Below, piece after piece: positions 1 to 11,917 of a stretch of 64,000 bases of DNA. The DNA is from Aquisphaera insulae (GTDB lineage: Bacteria > Planctomycetota > Planctomycetia > Isosphaerales > Isosphaeraceae). Both the position numbers and the translations under genes were made by a program. Position 1 is the first letter of the stretch; each line of letters begins with the position of its first letter. The stretch covers positions 1 through 64,000 of the forward strand of contig NZ_JAALJH010000015.1 of NCBI RefSeq assembly GCF_011064615.1, in the 5' to 3' direction. The notes beneath the pieces are model-generated. The model made no database searches and was not told where the DNA came from. It worked only from the letters and a program-made list of their open reading frames with translations.

Positions 1-70
1 TTTCGCGAGGGGAGGAGACGGGCCGGGCACGGCGGCCGCGAGCTACGCCGGAGGCCCGGCTTCTGGCAGA

Positions 71-1273
<1,203 letters not shown>

Positions 1274-1547
1274 TCCGATCCGATCCGATCCGGTCCGTCC
1301 GGTCGGCGACGTCTTCGTAGGACCCATGGGCCGGCCGTGCCCGGGTTGTCGATCCGCAGAGGGCCGGGGCGACGGATCCGCCGCGCTCGGGATCGAGGGC
1401 GTCGAGATGAAGACCGCTCGGCAGCCACGCCGGGCCGGTTGGCAGGCGTGGTAGCCCCCTCTCCCCGACCCTCCCCCACTGGATAGGCCGGAGGGGCTCC
1501 CGTCGGGCGAGGGCCCGATCGGGAGTCGGGGGCGGTCGATCCCCGGC

Positions 1548-2375
1548 TCAGGCGAGCGTGAGGATCACGATCTCGGGCCGGCTGGCGAGGCGGAGGGGGG
1601 GGCCGGTGGTGCCGATGCCCCGGGAGACGTAGACGCGGCAGGCCGGGCCCTCGACGAGGCCGCCGAGGTACTTCTGGCCGAACTTCGAGGGGACCACGGG
1701 CGCGCCATAGCCGGGGAGGTAGACCTGGCCGCCGTGGGTGTGGCCGCTGAGCATCAGGCCGACGCGGCGGTCGGCCAGGATTTCCGCGTAGTCGGGATTA
1801 TGCGAGAGCATGATCACGGCATCATCCGAAGTCGCGTCGGCGAGCGCCGGGCCGGGATGCTGGCGGTCGGTCCAGAGGTCGCCGACGCCGCAGATCCGCA
1901 GGCGATCGTCGCCGCGGAGGAGCCAGGCGCCGGAGTTGTCCACCCGGGCGATCCCCGCGCGGTCGAGCTCGCGGCGGGTGAGCCAGCCGTTCTCCCAGTG
2001 GTCGTGATTGCCGAGCACGGCGAACCGGCCGAGCGGGGCCCGGAGCGGAGCCAGGGCGGCCATCACCGGGGCGATGAAACACTCGCTCTCCGAGACGTAG
2101 TCCCCGGCCAGGAGGACCAGGTCCGGGCGCATCGCGTTGGTCGTCTCGACCACGCGCTGGACGAACGGCATCGGCGTGAACGGCCCGTGGTGGATGTCCG
2201 CCAGCAGCGCGACGGTGGTGCCGCGGAACGACGCCGGCAGGTTCGGCAGCGCGACCGTCCGCCGGACGACGTGGCAGCACTTCGCCTCCACGAGCGGATA
2301 GATGCCCCCCGCCGTGAACGCGCCCATCCCGATCGTGCCCGCCTGCTTCAGGAACCGCCGCCGGTCGATCGCCAT
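1548..2375 (-). CDS. Tat-exported calcineurin-like metallophosphoesterase (YkuE-like)
   Basis: A 275-residue phosphoesterase with a two-metal centre. The N-terminus carries a twin-arginine signal (DRRRFLKQ, residues 4-11, then a hydrophobic stretch), so it is exported folded. All blocks of the family are present: DxH at 60-62, GD at 91-92, GNHDH at 122-126, SHN at 191-193 and GHTHGG at 211-216. This layout matches YkuE-type enzymes that act on phospholipid or UDP-sugar pyrophosphate-like substrates; the actual substrate cannot be read from sequence. Stands alone on the minus strand. Confidence 0.92.
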   Translation of the reverse strand: MAIDRRRFLKQAGTIGMGAFTAGGIYPLVEAKCCHVVRRTVALPNLPASFRGTTVALLADIHHGPFTPMPFVQRVVETTNAMRPDLVLLAGDYVSESECFIAPVMAALAPLRAPLGRFAVLGNHDHWENGWLTRRELDRAGIARVDNSGAWLLRGDDRLRICGVGDLWTDRQHPGPALADATSDDAVIMLSHNPDYAEILADRRVGLMLSGHTHGGQVYLPGYGAPVVPSKFGQKYLGGLVEGPACRVYVSRGIGTTGPPLRLASRPEIVILTLA

Positions 2376-3265
2376 GCGTTGAGCTCTCCCCGCCCCAGGG
2401 TCCGCGCGCAGCCCGATCGGCGCGGCTCCGCGCCATCCTGTTCGATCCCCGCGAAGGGCACAAGGTCAATCGCGGCCTGATGCGTGGAGGCGACATCCGC
2501 CCCGGCTCGCCGCCGGGCCGGGGAGTCGGGGGGTGCCGCGAAACCACGCCGGGGGGCGGGCGGGACGGGCCCTCCGCCCGGCCCGGTCCTCCCGGGAGAA
2601 ATCCGGGCCGGGCCACCAAGATCTTCCTTCGGGCGTTGTGAATCCCCGAGCAGGAAGGCCGGATCGACGACTCGCCCCCGACGCGGTTCAGCCTCCTGGC
2701 CCGTCTCCGATCGCCTCGGGACGAGCGGGCCCGGGAGGAGTTCGCCGCGATCGACGGCCCGCTGATCGTCCGCCTGGCCCGGCGAGGCGGCCGACGCCGG
2801 CTGCCGTCCGGTCGAGCCGCCGCCGCCGCGCCTTTCCAGCGCGTGCCCGCCCCGCGCCGGCCGGCGACCGCGCCGAGGCCGTGTCCCCGACCCCATCGCC
2901 GCGAGCCGCCGCAGGCGCAACAGAAACGTCGGGGCCATGTCCCGGTTGCGCCCGGTCAAGGGCGAGCTCTCATCGCGCCATGTCACGCCGCGCCCGCCGC
3001 CCCCAGGTCCCCTTTTTTGCTTTTTTCGAGGAATTGCTGTCCGGTCGGATGCCTCTGGCGCATTCTTCATGAAACGAGCTGTATCCATGCGTGTCTCATG
3101 CTATGTATCATGGGACACATCGTGCTTGACTGGTTTCATCGCCTCCGCTTCATCTCGGTCGAAACTGTCCGACAATCCCGGCCAGGACGACTCGAGTCGG
3201 CCAGGTTTCGTGCAAAATCCAGCCGCAGATGCCCATGACGCATCGCGGGTCCAGAGGTCCTCGCC
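2376..3265. other. 890-base gene-free stretch upstream of the giant surface protein
   Basis: Open frames here have arginine/proline-rich compositions with no recognisable domain, so I do not call them genes. The last 200 bases (about 3000-3240) are clearly less GC-rich than the surroundings and include T-runs near 3014-3027, as expected for a promoter region. An imperfect palindrome at 3103-3120 is listed separately. Confidence 0.5.
3103..3120. promoter_or_regulatory. Imperfect palindrome, possible operator of the giant surface protein gene
   Basis: ATGTATC and GACACAT form a 7-base inverted repeat with one mismatch around a 4-base centre, inside the AT-richer leader about 145 bases before the giant gene. 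The size and symmetry suit a dimeric repressor site, but no regulator can be assigned. Confidence 0.2.
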
Positions 3266-6200
3266 ATGAAACGCCCCGCGTCGAGCCCGCGCCCACGCCG
3301 ACGGACCCGGACCCTGGACCCGTTTTTCGAGGGCCTGGAGCAACGCCAGTTGCTCAATGGCGACACGATCACCGTCGGGCGGGTCCTGTCGTCGTGGACC
3401 GCGGCCGATCTCCAGGGCGGCCCCCTGCGGATCACCTACAGCGTGTACAACGAGCGGGACGTCGCGATGAGCGGCGTCCTGTTGACGACGTCGCTCCAGC
3501 CCGGCGTCTCGATCGTCGCCGCCTCGCAGGCGCCCGACCGGAACGGGCAGGAGCTGGCCTGGAGCCTGGGGACGCTGGCGCCGTTCGGGAGCGCGAGCGT
3601 CGAGGTGACGGTCTCGCTGCCGGTGGCGGGCCCGCAGCAGGTCGACGCCGGCGCGTCGGCCTACGGCACCGTTGACGCCCTCATGGCGTCGGACGCGGCC
3701 CCCGCGGCCGTGCTGGCCGCCGGCCCCGTTTCGGCCGCGCTGCTCGCGCCCACCGTGGACGCGGACGCCCGCGACCCCTTCATCGAGCGGAAGGCCGCGG
3801 AGCTGGACTACGCCCCCCAGCGCATCCTCGACGCGCTGCGGGCCGAGGTGGGGTACGAGGCGTACACCGGCTCGCTGCGGGGCGCCCGCGGCACGCTCTG
3901 GAGCGGGGCGGGCAACGCGCTCGACGAGGCGAGCCTGGGGGTCGCGCTGCTGCGAGCCTCCGGCATCCCTGCGCGCTATGCCCACGGGACGCTCACCGAT
4001 GACCAGGCCAGGCCGCTGATCCTGTCGATGTTCCCGCGGAGCATCCAGCTCGCGGGGGCGGTCCCCGCCGGCGCCACCGTCGCCGCGCCGCAGGACGACC
4101 CGGCCCTGCTCGCCGAGGCCCGCGATCACTACTGGATCCAGCTCGACACGGGCACCGGCTTCCGCGACGCCGACACGGTCCTCGGCCCGGGCATCGGCCA
4201 GCCCGTCACCGCCACCCTCGGGACGTTCGCCGAGGTCCCCGACGCCCTCCGCCACAAGGTGACCATCTCGCTTGACGCCGAGATTACCAACACGGCGACC
4301 GCCCTCTTCGGGCTGCCCGGCCAGTCGGTCAAGACGGTCCTGGAGCAGGCGTTCAGCACGGCGGAGCTGGTCGGCCGCTCGCTCGTGGTCGGCCAGTTCG
4401 TGTCCTCGCAGGTGCTGCCGGGCCTGGTCTTCTCCGCGGTCACGCACACCTTCTCGCCCTACCTGGCGGTCCGCGACGTGGCCACGGGCCGCGACCGCGA
4501 CGTCACCTACCGCGGGACCGACTTCCAGCAGTTCCTGACGAGCTTCCCGTTCGGCAGCACGATCCTCACCGGCCTGACCCTGAACATGACGCTGGGCGGG
4601 CCGGGCGCCGCCGCGGAGACAGAGAGCCGCACGCTCCTGGACCGGATCGGCCTGGACATCCGCCGCAACGGCGGCGTCCCCTCGATCTCGGCCGGGCTCA
4701 ACGACCCTCCCCCGCTGGACGACTTCGACCTGACGGTGGTCCAGGTCAACTCGGGCCGGATCGCCCCGGCCGCCGACGCGCTGCTGGCCTCGCGGTTCAC
4801 CCAGGTCCTGGAGGCGAATCAGGGCCTGGCCGGGCAGCTCGCCGGCGTCGACCTGACGAGCCAGGCCCCGGAGGTCCAGGCCCTCCTCCAGCGCGCCGTG
4901 ACGGCCACCCGCGAGACGCTCACGGCCCTCCTGGAGCGGAAGGCGACCAGCTTCTCGCTCTGGTCCCAGTCCGAGACCGGCAACCAGGCCGCCTACTTCG
5001 GCGTCCGGGCCTACCGCAGCAGCCCGACCATCGTCCTGGCGACGAGCCACCTGGACGAGCCGACGGCGGGCTCGCAGCAGCTCCGCCTGGCGCTCGACCT
5101 GCGGCGCAACGCCATGCGGGTCCTGGCGGCGCCCGGCCAGCCGGACGACGCGGTGCTCGGCTTCCAGGTGGCCCGGGGCATCCTCGACACGATCATCGAG
5201 GGCCTCGTGATGACGCCGCCGGCGGGCACGCCGCCCGGCGCGGTGCTCACCCCCATCAACACGATGGAGATCTTCCGCATCGCGGCCGACCAGGGCATCG
5301 CCTCGACCCTCATCGGCCGGGAGAACCTCGCGCGGCTCGACGGGCTGGCGATCTCGGGCGAGGCCAGGGCGAGGATCGCCGACGCGGCCCAGGCCGGCAA
5401 GATCGTCCTCGTGCCGGTGAAAGCCGTCACGGTCGGCACGGTCAACACGATCGCGTGGTTCGAGTACGACCCCCGGACCGGCGAGACCATCGGCGTCTCC
5501 GAGGACGGCGGCCACGCGGGCGGCGTCATCGGCAACGTCTTCCTCACCTTGTTCTCGCTCCTGAACATCTCCAACGTGGCCTCCGCCGGCAGTTTCGTGG
5601 TGGGGTACATGTTCGGCGGCCTGCTCTTCAATCTCAACCTGCTCGCGTACCCGGACCCTTACGACCACATCACCATCACCGCGGGCCCGACCATCCGTGG
5701 CCAGGTCAACCTGATCAAACCGTACGTCAACCCGCAGGACTACAAGGATTACAAGGACCAGCTCGTCAAGGCCCTGAACGCCTTGGGCATCGAGTACGGG
5801 GTCGCGCTGGCGGCGGGAGGCATCACGGCGGCGATCGGCGGCGCGTTCATCGCCGGCTGGCTCCTGGGAGTCGGCGTGGCTCGATCGGAAGCGGCCGATC
5901 CCCCGGTCCTGCCGATCCAGGTCGCGCTCGACGCGCTGCCGCTGCGTCCCTATCAGCACGGCGCGGGGGTCGAGACGGTCGCGGCCTCGCTCGCGCCCGG
6001 GGCGGTGCAGGGGCAGGTCCAGCCCTCGTCGGTCCGCGTGTCCGGGCAGGTCGCCGCGTCCTGGCGGTCGCCGGGCGGGGACACCTTCCGGTCCCGCTCC
6101 CTGTCCGCCGGGCAGGCGGTCGTCCGGGACGCCAACGGCGTGATCGTGGGCTCGGGGGCGGTCGCGACGTCGGCCGGCACGCCCGTTGACCTCACGGTCG

Positions 6201-9200
6201 ACGGCGACCACGCGGTGGGCCTGGCGGGCCTCGGCAGCCTGGCCGCGTACGCCGCGGCGACCGCCGGCCTCGGCATCGCCGGCGAGTGGACCCGCTACGA
6301 CGCCCAGCTCACCGGCAACCTGACGCTCCGGCTCACGACCGGCGCCCTCACGCTCAACGGCGTCGCGCTCCCCGCCGGCACGTACACCGTGACGACCGCG
6401 CTCGCGGACCTCTCCGGCGACGGGACGATGGCCTCGCCGACGTTCTCCGGCTCGATGTCGATCCGGGCCGACGGGGCCGAGGTCGAGATCGGCGAGGGGG
6501 CCGGCCAGCTCGCCCTCCCCGGGGGCGTGATCGACGCCGCGAACGGGCTGACGCTCAAGGGATACGCCGGCACCCTGGAGCTGGCCGCCGCGGGGAGCCA
6601 GGCCGACTCCCTGACCGTCCGGGGCACCGCGGCCCAGGTGCTCGCGATCGGCGCCGGCCCGACCGGCCTGACCGCCGACCAGAACACGCCGGTGAGCTTC
6701 CCGTTCGGCCTGCGGACCAGCCTCGCCGGCTCGTACGACCTGCAGGCCGACGCACCCGCCGGCTGGCTGGTCGTGGTGAAGCCCGGCGGCGTCGTCACGG
6801 TCACCCCCGCGCCGGGGCTCCAGGGCGGCGCCTACACGATCCGCCTGAAGGCGACCTCCCAGGACGACCCGAGCCTGGTGGTGCAGGGCGAGGTGACGGT
6901 CACCGTCACCCCCACCCAGCCCGGGGTCAGCGTCGTCGTCAATCCCGACCCGGTGTTCACCGTCCCCTTCAACGGGGCGGAGCTCCCCACCTCGTTCCTC
7001 GCGACGATCCGCAACCTCGGGCCGGACGCCGAGACGTTCACCCTGAGCGTGCCCAACCCGCCGGCCGGGTTCACCGTCACCATGAGCGCCTCATCCCTGC
7101 TCATCCCGGCGGGGGAGACGGCCGTCGTCGGGATCTACCTGACACCGAGCGGGACGCTCCCCGCGCCGGGGACGCACGCCGACTTCACGGTCCGCGCGGC
7201 CGGCGGGGCGGGCCAGGCCATCGCGGCGGAGGAGACGGAGCCCTTCGTCGTGCCCGAGATCCACGGGGTGACCCTGACGGGCGCCCAGGCCGTCCTGGCC
7301 ACGATCCCGGGGACGCCGACGACGGCGGTGCTGACGCTCAGGGCGGTCGGGAACGTGGGCGAGGTGGTGACGCTCTCGTCGGCCCTGGCCGCCGGCCTCA
7401 CCCTCGACGGACTCGGCGGGCCGATCACCCTGGCGGCCGGCGAGTCGAGGACGATCACCGTCACCCTGACCCCGGGCGCGGCGGTCCCGCTGAACAGCAC
7501 GCTCACGGCGACGATCACCGCCACCACCGCGAACCAGCAGGTGCAGACCCTGGTCGTCGGCCTCCGCGTGGCCGTCCCCGGCGCCGACGCGATCGCCGCC
7601 GCGTCGTCGGCCGTGCGCGGCCTCGGCAACGACGCGCTGGCGGACCGGCTGGACGACCTGAGCCTCGCCCTGACGGACCTCGTCCGCGACCCCGCGAGCG
7701 CCGTGTCCAAGGGCCAGGCCCTGGCGGCCCTGGACAGCGTGGCCCGGCAGCTCGGCGCCGACCCGGCCACCGCGGGCTACGCGTCGGCGCTGACGGCGTC
7801 GCGCCAGGCGCTCGCCGACGCCGCGACGCCCGCCGCGGTGGGCGCGGCGGTCTCCGCGCTGGGGGCCGCGCTCGACGGCCTGGGCGCCGCGCTCACGGAC
7901 CTGGCGGCGCACCGCTTCGACCTGACCCTGGTCGACAACAGCCAGTCCGCCCAGCCGCAGACGCCCATCGACTTCCACGTCGCGATCCGCAACCGCGGGA
8001 CCGCATCGTCCACGTACACCTTCCTCGTGACCGGGCTGCCGGCGGGCGTGTCGGCCTCGTTCAACGTCCCCTCGATCACGCTCGCCCCCGGCGCGGCCAG
8101 CGGCGGGCAGGACGTGGTGCTCACGCTCACCTCGACCTCGGCCAGCGAGCTGCGTGCCTTCAGCTTCCAGGTCGTGGCGACGGTGGAGGGGACGGCCGGG
8201 GTCAGCCAGGCGACGACCGGCGCCCTCACGGCCCGCCGGGAGGTCGTGTCGGTCGTCTCCGTGGCCACCGATCCGCCGTTCGTCGACCCGGGCGGCGTCG
8301 TCACCGTGTCGGCCCGGGTGCTCAACGCGGTCAATCGCGAGCAGCAGGCGACCGCGACGTTCGTCGTCACCAACGGCTCGGGGCAGGCCGTCTTCACCTC
8401 GACCCCCACCCCCGTGGCCCTCGGCGTCGTCACGTCGCTGGTCACGGCCACCCTCGGGACGTTCGACACAACCGGCCTGGCGCTCGGCGCGTACACGGTC
8501 CTCGTGCGGCTCGTCGACGCGGGCGGCCAGCCCATATCGGGCGGGACCGGCCAGGCGACGCTCCTGGTCGGCTCGCCGGTGGGCGCCAGCCTGACGGCCG
8601 CTCCGGCGGTCGTGCCCCCCGGCACGAGCACGGTCACCAGCACGCTCACCATCGACAGCCTTCAGCCGCCGGCGCCCGCGATCGGCCTGGCGGGCCAGGC
8701 CGCGGTCGCCGGCGCCTCGGGCGTGGCCCGCAACGGGGATTACGTCTACGTCGCGGGGACGTCGGGGATCAGCGTCTTCAACATCGCCGGCGCGAACCTC
8801 CAGGCCCCGCAGTTGGTGCGCGTGGTGGGCTCGGCGACGAACGTCCTGGAGATCCGCGGCAACCTGCTGATCGCGGTCCGCCAGGGGCTGCCCAATACCA
8901 AGCTCGACACCTACTCGCTGACCGACCCGTCCAACCCCCAGTTCCTGGGGACCACGGGCAACATCCCGTATTCCTCGGCGACCGACATCGTCGTGACCGA
9001 CACCCACGTCTTCGTCGCGATCGTGAACCTCGTGTTCGACTCCTTCAGCAACGGGGTCCTCTCCCAGCCCGGCGGCCTGTTCGCGGTGAACATCAGCAAC
9101 CCCGCGGCCCCCTTCTTCGACGGCGACGCCGTGGCGCTCAAGGGGACGCCGGCCGGCCGCGACGGCGTGGACGACGGCGTCCTGTTCAACGACAACGGCA

Positions 9201-11917
9201 CCAGCGACGACGGCGTCGGCGTCTTCGCCCCCATCGACACCAGCGGCGGCAACCAGATGACCTGGGACCTGGCCCAGGTCTCGCCCACGATCCTCCTGCT
9301 CATGGGGAGCTCGGCGACCGGCGGCAACACGCAGGCCGGCGTGGGCCTGGTGCGCGTGGTGGACGTCAGCGACCCGCGGAACATGCGCCTCCTGCGGGAC
9401 ATCCAGGTCCCCGGCACCGTCCACGCGTTCGGCATCGCGGTCGACGGGGACAGGGCGTTCGTCACCGCGACCGAGGGGGGCGTCGCCAACTTCACCGCGG
9501 GCCACCCGTTCACGGGCAGCGTCGTCCTGGCCACGCTCGACCTGAGCGACCCCGCGGACCCGAAGGTCATCGACACGGAGAAGCAGCCCGACCTGGCGAG
9601 CGGCGTGACCTTCGACGCCAGGGTCGGGACCGACCTGTACGCGTACGGCACCAGGGGCGCGACCGGCACCCAGACGAGGCTCTACCTCGTGGACGCCGGC
9701 GACCCCACGAACCTGGTCTCCGCCGGGATCGACGTCCCGGCGGCGATCCAGGACATCGCCGGGGGCGACGGCCTGGTCCTCACCACCGACGGCGCCAGCC
9801 TGATCATCTATCAGATCCTGGCCCCGCCCGGCGTGCCCGCGACGGCCCAGGTCTTCGTGCCCAAGCAGGCCGGCGTGACGATCGACGTCGGCTCGTTCAG
9901 CATCCCCCCCTCCCAGGTCATCGCGGGGACCGATTTCGACACCTACGTCTTCGAGACCTCGCTCACCGCGGCGGCCCCCTCGCGGACGATCACCTGGCGG
10001 ACGACCGTCACCGGGATGCAGCCGGGAGAGGCTCGCGACCTGAGCCTCGCCTCGACGGTCTCGTTCACGAGCCAGGGCACCGCCGGGCAGCTCGGGCTGC
10101 CGGCCGTCTCGGTCGCGGCCGCCCAGGTCCTGGGGCTCACGCCCGCGTCGCGGGCCGTGCGCCCGGGGGCGCCGGGGGCGTTCACCCTCGCCGTGTCCAA
10201 CCCGACGGCCGCCCCCGCCACGTACGCCCTCGCGATCCGGGGCGTGCCGGCGGCCTGGTCGAGCCTGCCGCCCTCCGTGACCGTCGCCGCGGGGGCCACC
10301 GTCGCGGTCCCCTTCACGCTCACGTCCGAGGCCCTCGCCGCGCCGGGCGACCGCGAATTCGTCGTCGTTGCCACCGCGGGGGGCACGACCGGCGAGGTGG
10401 GCGGCACGCTCACGCTCGCCGGGGATCCCGTGCTGCCCGACGCGGCCGCCCACGGGGTGGTCGTCCTGCTGACCTCCACGCAGGCGACCGCCGGCCAGGG
10501 GACCCCGGCCTTCTACACGGTCCGGGTCGTCAACACGGGGAGCCAGGCCGAGACCTACACGCTCGCGCTGACGCCCCCGCCGGGCGTCGACGGCACCCTC
10601 GGGCAGGCGACCGTCGCGGTCCCCCCGGGCGCGGGGAATTACCGGGAAGTCCGCCTGACCCTGACACCTCGCCCCGGCACGGCCGCCGGGCCTCATGGCT
10701 TCACGATCACGGCCACCTCGGGGTCGGCCTCGGGCGCGGCCTCGGGGACCCTCGCGGTGACCGCCGCCGGGGTGAGCGTCGGCCTGGCCCCCTCGTCGGA
10801 CCTGACCGGCCGGCCGTTCCAGGTCACCGTGACGAACACCGGCACCACGGCGGACACGTTCGACCTGGCCCTGGCGGGCCCGGCCGCGCTCGCGGCCGAG
10901 CTCGCCCTGACGCGGGTCACGCTCGGGCCGGGGCAGTCGCAGGTCGTCCCGGTGACGGCCCGCGCGATCGGCTTCGCCTTCCCCGACGACCTCGACCTGG
11001 TCGCGACCGCGACGTCGCACGTCGACCCGGCCGTCCGTGGCGCCGCCGCCGCGCAGGTGACGATCCCGGCGACCACCGGCCTGGCGGCCCGGTTCGACAC
11101 CGCTTCGAAGAAGCTCGACGCGCCCGGCTCGACCTCGCTCCTCCTGCGGGTCACCAACACGGGCAACCTCGAGGGCCGCTTCCGCCTGGTGATCTCCGGC
11201 ACGGACGGCCCGATCACCGCCCGCCTCATCGGCGGCGACGGCCTGCCCGCGCCGGAGCTCACGATCGCCCTCCCGGGCCTCTCGCAGGCGACCGTCCTCG
11301 TCCAGGTCGACGCGTCCGCCCTCGGCACGGGCACGATCCGGGTGGACGTGCAGTCGCTCGACTCCCCCGCGCTGATCGCGCAGGCCACGGCCCAGGTCCT
11401 GGTCGGCACCGATGTCCCGGACGAGCCCCCCGTGACGCCCGCGGACACGACGGGGCCGACCGTCACGTCGCTGGCCCGCCTCGGCTTCCACCATCAGCCC
11501 ACCCTCCTGGTCCTCAGGTTCAGCGAGCCGCTGGACGCGGCCCGGGCCACGAATCCGGCCAACTACGTCCTGACCATCGCCGTCCCCGGCCGCCACGGCC
11601 GCCAGGCGACCCGCCAGATCCGGATCCGCAGCGTCGAGTACGACCCGACCACGAACTCGGTGACCCTCCGGCCCCGGCAACACCTGTCGCTCTACAAGAC
11701 CTTCCGGCTGACCGTGTCGGGGATCACCGACGCCTCGGGGAACCCGCTCGACGGCGACCGCGACGGGACTCCCGGCGGCGCCTACCGGGCGCCCGTGAAT
11801 CGCCACATCTACGCCGGCCGGTCGGTCAAGCGGGTCGTCAAGACCAAGGCCGCTCCGAAGCCCGCCGGCCATGCCCACCAGGTCGCAAGGCCGCACAAGG
11901 TCGGCGGGAAACGATGA
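3266..11917 (+). CDS. Giant LEPR-XLL-type surface protein with transglutaminase-like, propeller and Ig-like domains
   Basis: A 2883-residue predicted extracellular protein. Residues 21-32 (FEGLEQRQLLNG) match the LEPR-XLL N-terminal motif of very large planctomycete surface proteins; a basic segment precedes it. In order: an early Ig/DUF11-like region; a transglutaminase-like domain (about 165-305) that keeps a His near 288 and an Asp near 302 but has Ala at 218 where the catalytic Cys is expected; two hydrophobic glycine-rich stretches near 752-795 and 845-875; many CARDB/NEW3-like beta-sandwich repeats (about 1150-1800 and 2260-2700); a LVIVD/beta-propeller-like segment (about 1812-2190); and an SbsA-type Ig-like domain near 2730-2840. 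It ends in a lysine/arginine-rich tail. Likely role: adhesion or cell-envelope structure. Function inferred only from architecture. Confidence 0.9.
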   Translation: MKRPASSPRPRRRTRTLDPFFEGLEQRQLLNGDTITVGRVLSSWTAADLQGGPLRITYSVYNERDVAMSGVLLTTSLQPGVSIVAASQAPDRNGQELAWSLGTLAPFGSASVEVTVSLPVAGPQQVDAGASAYGTVDALMASDAAPAAVLAAGPVSAALLAPTVDADARDPFIERKAAELDYAPQRILDALRAEVGYEAYTGSLRGARGTLWSGAGNALDEASLGVALLRASGIPARYAHGTLTDDQARPLILSMFPRSIQLAGAVPAGATVAAPQDDPALLAEARDHYWIQLDTGTGFRDADTVLGPGIGQPVTATLGTFAEVPDALRHKVTISLDAEITNTATALFGLPGQSVKTVLEQAFSTAELVGRSLVVGQFVSSQVLPGLVFSAVTHTFSPYLAVRDVATGRDRDVTYRGTDFQQFLTSFPFGSTILTGLTLNMTLGGPGAAAETESRTLLDRIGLDIRRNGGVPSISAGLNDPPPLDDFDLTVVQVNSGRIAPAADALLASRFTQVLEANQGLAGQLAGVDLTSQAPEVQALLQRAVTATRETLTALLERKATSFSLWSQSETGNQAAYFGVRAYRSSPTIVLATSHLDEPTAGSQQLRLALDLRRNAMRVLAAPGQPDDAVLGFQVARGILDTIIEGLVMTPPAGTPPGAVLTPINTMEIFRIAADQGIASTLIGRENLARLDGLAISGEARARIADAAQAGKIVLVPVKAVTVGTVNTIAWFEYDPRTGETIGVSEDGGHAGGVIGNVFLTLFSLLNISNVASAGSFVVGYMFGGLLFNLNLLAYPDPYDHITITAGPTIRGQVNLIKPYVNPQDYKDYKDQLVKALNALGIEYGVALAAGGITAAIGGAFIAGWLLGVGVARSEAADPPVLPIQVALDALPLRPYQHGAGVETVAASLAPGAVQGQVQPSSVRVSGQVAASWRSPGGDTFRSRSLSAGQAVVRDANGVIVGSGAVATSAGTPVDLTVDGDHAVGLAGLGSLAAYAAATAGLGIAGEWTRYDAQLTGNLTLRLTTGALTLNGVALPAGTYTVTTALADLSGDGTMASPTFSGSMSIRADGAEVEIGEGAGQLALPGGVIDAANGLTLKGYAGTLELAAAGSQADSLTVRGTAAQVLAIGAGPTGLTADQNTPVSFPFGLRTSLAGSYDLQADAPAGWLVVVKPGGVVTVTPAPGLQGGAYTIRLKATSQDDPSLVVQGEVTVTVTPTQPGVSVVVNPDPVFTVPFNGAELPTSFLATIRNLGPDAETFTLSVPNPPAGFTVTMSASSLLIPAGETAVVGIYLTPSGTLPAPGTHADFTVRAAGGAGQAIAAEETEPFVVPEIHGVTLTGAQAVLATIPGTPTTAVLTLRAVGNVGEVVTLSSALAAGLTLDGLGGPITLAAGESRTITVTLTPGAAVPLNSTLTATITATTANQQVQTLVVGLRVAVPGADAIAAASSAVRGLGNDALADRLDDLSLALTDLVRDPASAVSKGQALAALDSVARQLGADPATAGYASALTASRQALADAATPAAVGAAVSALGAALDGLGAALTDLAAHRFDLTLVDNSQSAQPQTPIDFHVAIRNRGTASSTYTFLVTGLPAGVSASFNVPSITLAPGAASGGQDVVLTLTSTSASELRAFSFQVVATVEGTAGVSQATTGALTARREVVSVVSVATDPPFVDPGGVVTVSARVLNAVNREQQATATFVVTNGSGQAVFTSTPTPVALGVVTSLVTATLGTFDTTGLALGAYTVLVRLVDAGGQPISGGTGQATLLVGSPVGASLTAAPAVVPPGTSTVTSTLTIDSLQPPAPAIGLAGQAAVAGASGVARNGDYVYVAGTSGISVFNIAGANLQAPQLVRVVGSATNVLEIRGNLLIAVRQGLPNTKLDTYSLTDPSNPQFLGTTGNIPYSSATDIVVTDTHVFVAIVNLVFDSFSNGVLSQPGGLFAVNISNPAAPFFDGDAVALKGTPAGRDGVDDGVLFNDNGTSDDGVGVFAPIDTSGGNQMTWDLAQVSPTILLLMGSSATGGNTQAGVGLVRVVDVSDPRNMRLLRDIQVPGTVHAFGIAVDGDRAFVTATEGGVANFTAGHPFTGSVVLATLDLSDPADPKVIDTEKQPDLASGVTFDARVGTDLYAYGTRGATGTQTRLYLVDAGDPTNLVSAGIDVPAAIQDIAGGDGLVLTTDGASLIIYQILAPPGVPATAQVFVPKQAGVTIDVGSFSIPPSQVIAGTDFDTYVFETSLTAAAPSRTITWRTTVTGMQPGEARDLSLASTVSFTSQGTAGQLGLPAVSVAAAQVLGLTPASRAVRPGAPGAFTLAVSNPTAAPATYALAIRGVPAAWSSLPPSVTVAAGATVAVPFTLTSEALAAPGDREFVVVATAGGTTGEVGGTLTLAGDPVLPDAAAHGVVVLLTSTQATAGQGTPAFYTVRVVNTGSQAETYTLALTPPPGVDGTLGQATVAVPPGAGNYREVRLTLTPRPGTAAGPHGFTITATSGSASGAASGTLAVTAAGVSVGLAPSSDLTGRPFQVTVTNTGTTADTFDLALAGPAALAAELALTRVTLGPGQSQVVPVTARAIGFAFPDDLDLVATATSHVDPAVRGAAAAQVTIPATTGLAARFDTASKKLDAPGSTSLLLRVTNTGNLEGRFRLVISGTDGPITARLIGGDGLPAPELTIALPGLSQATVLVQVDASALGTGTIRVDVQSLDSPALIAQATAQVLVGTDVPDEPPVTPADTTGPTVTSLARLGFHHQPTLLVLRFSEPLDAARATNPANYVLTIAVPGRHGRQATRQIRIRSVEYDPTTNSVTLRPRQHLSLYKTFRLTVSGITDASGNPLDGDRDGTPGGAYRAPVNRHIYAGRSVKRVVKTKAAPKPAGHAHQVARPHKVGGKR

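Noticed and set aside
2484..3072. Several short frames in the 890-base spacer
   Set aside because: Arg/Pro/Ala-rich, overlapping in all frames, no ribosome site or family resemblance.
3101..6211. Minus-strand open frame of 1036 codons
   Set aside because: Antisense to the first third of the giant gene, same biased composition, no domain.
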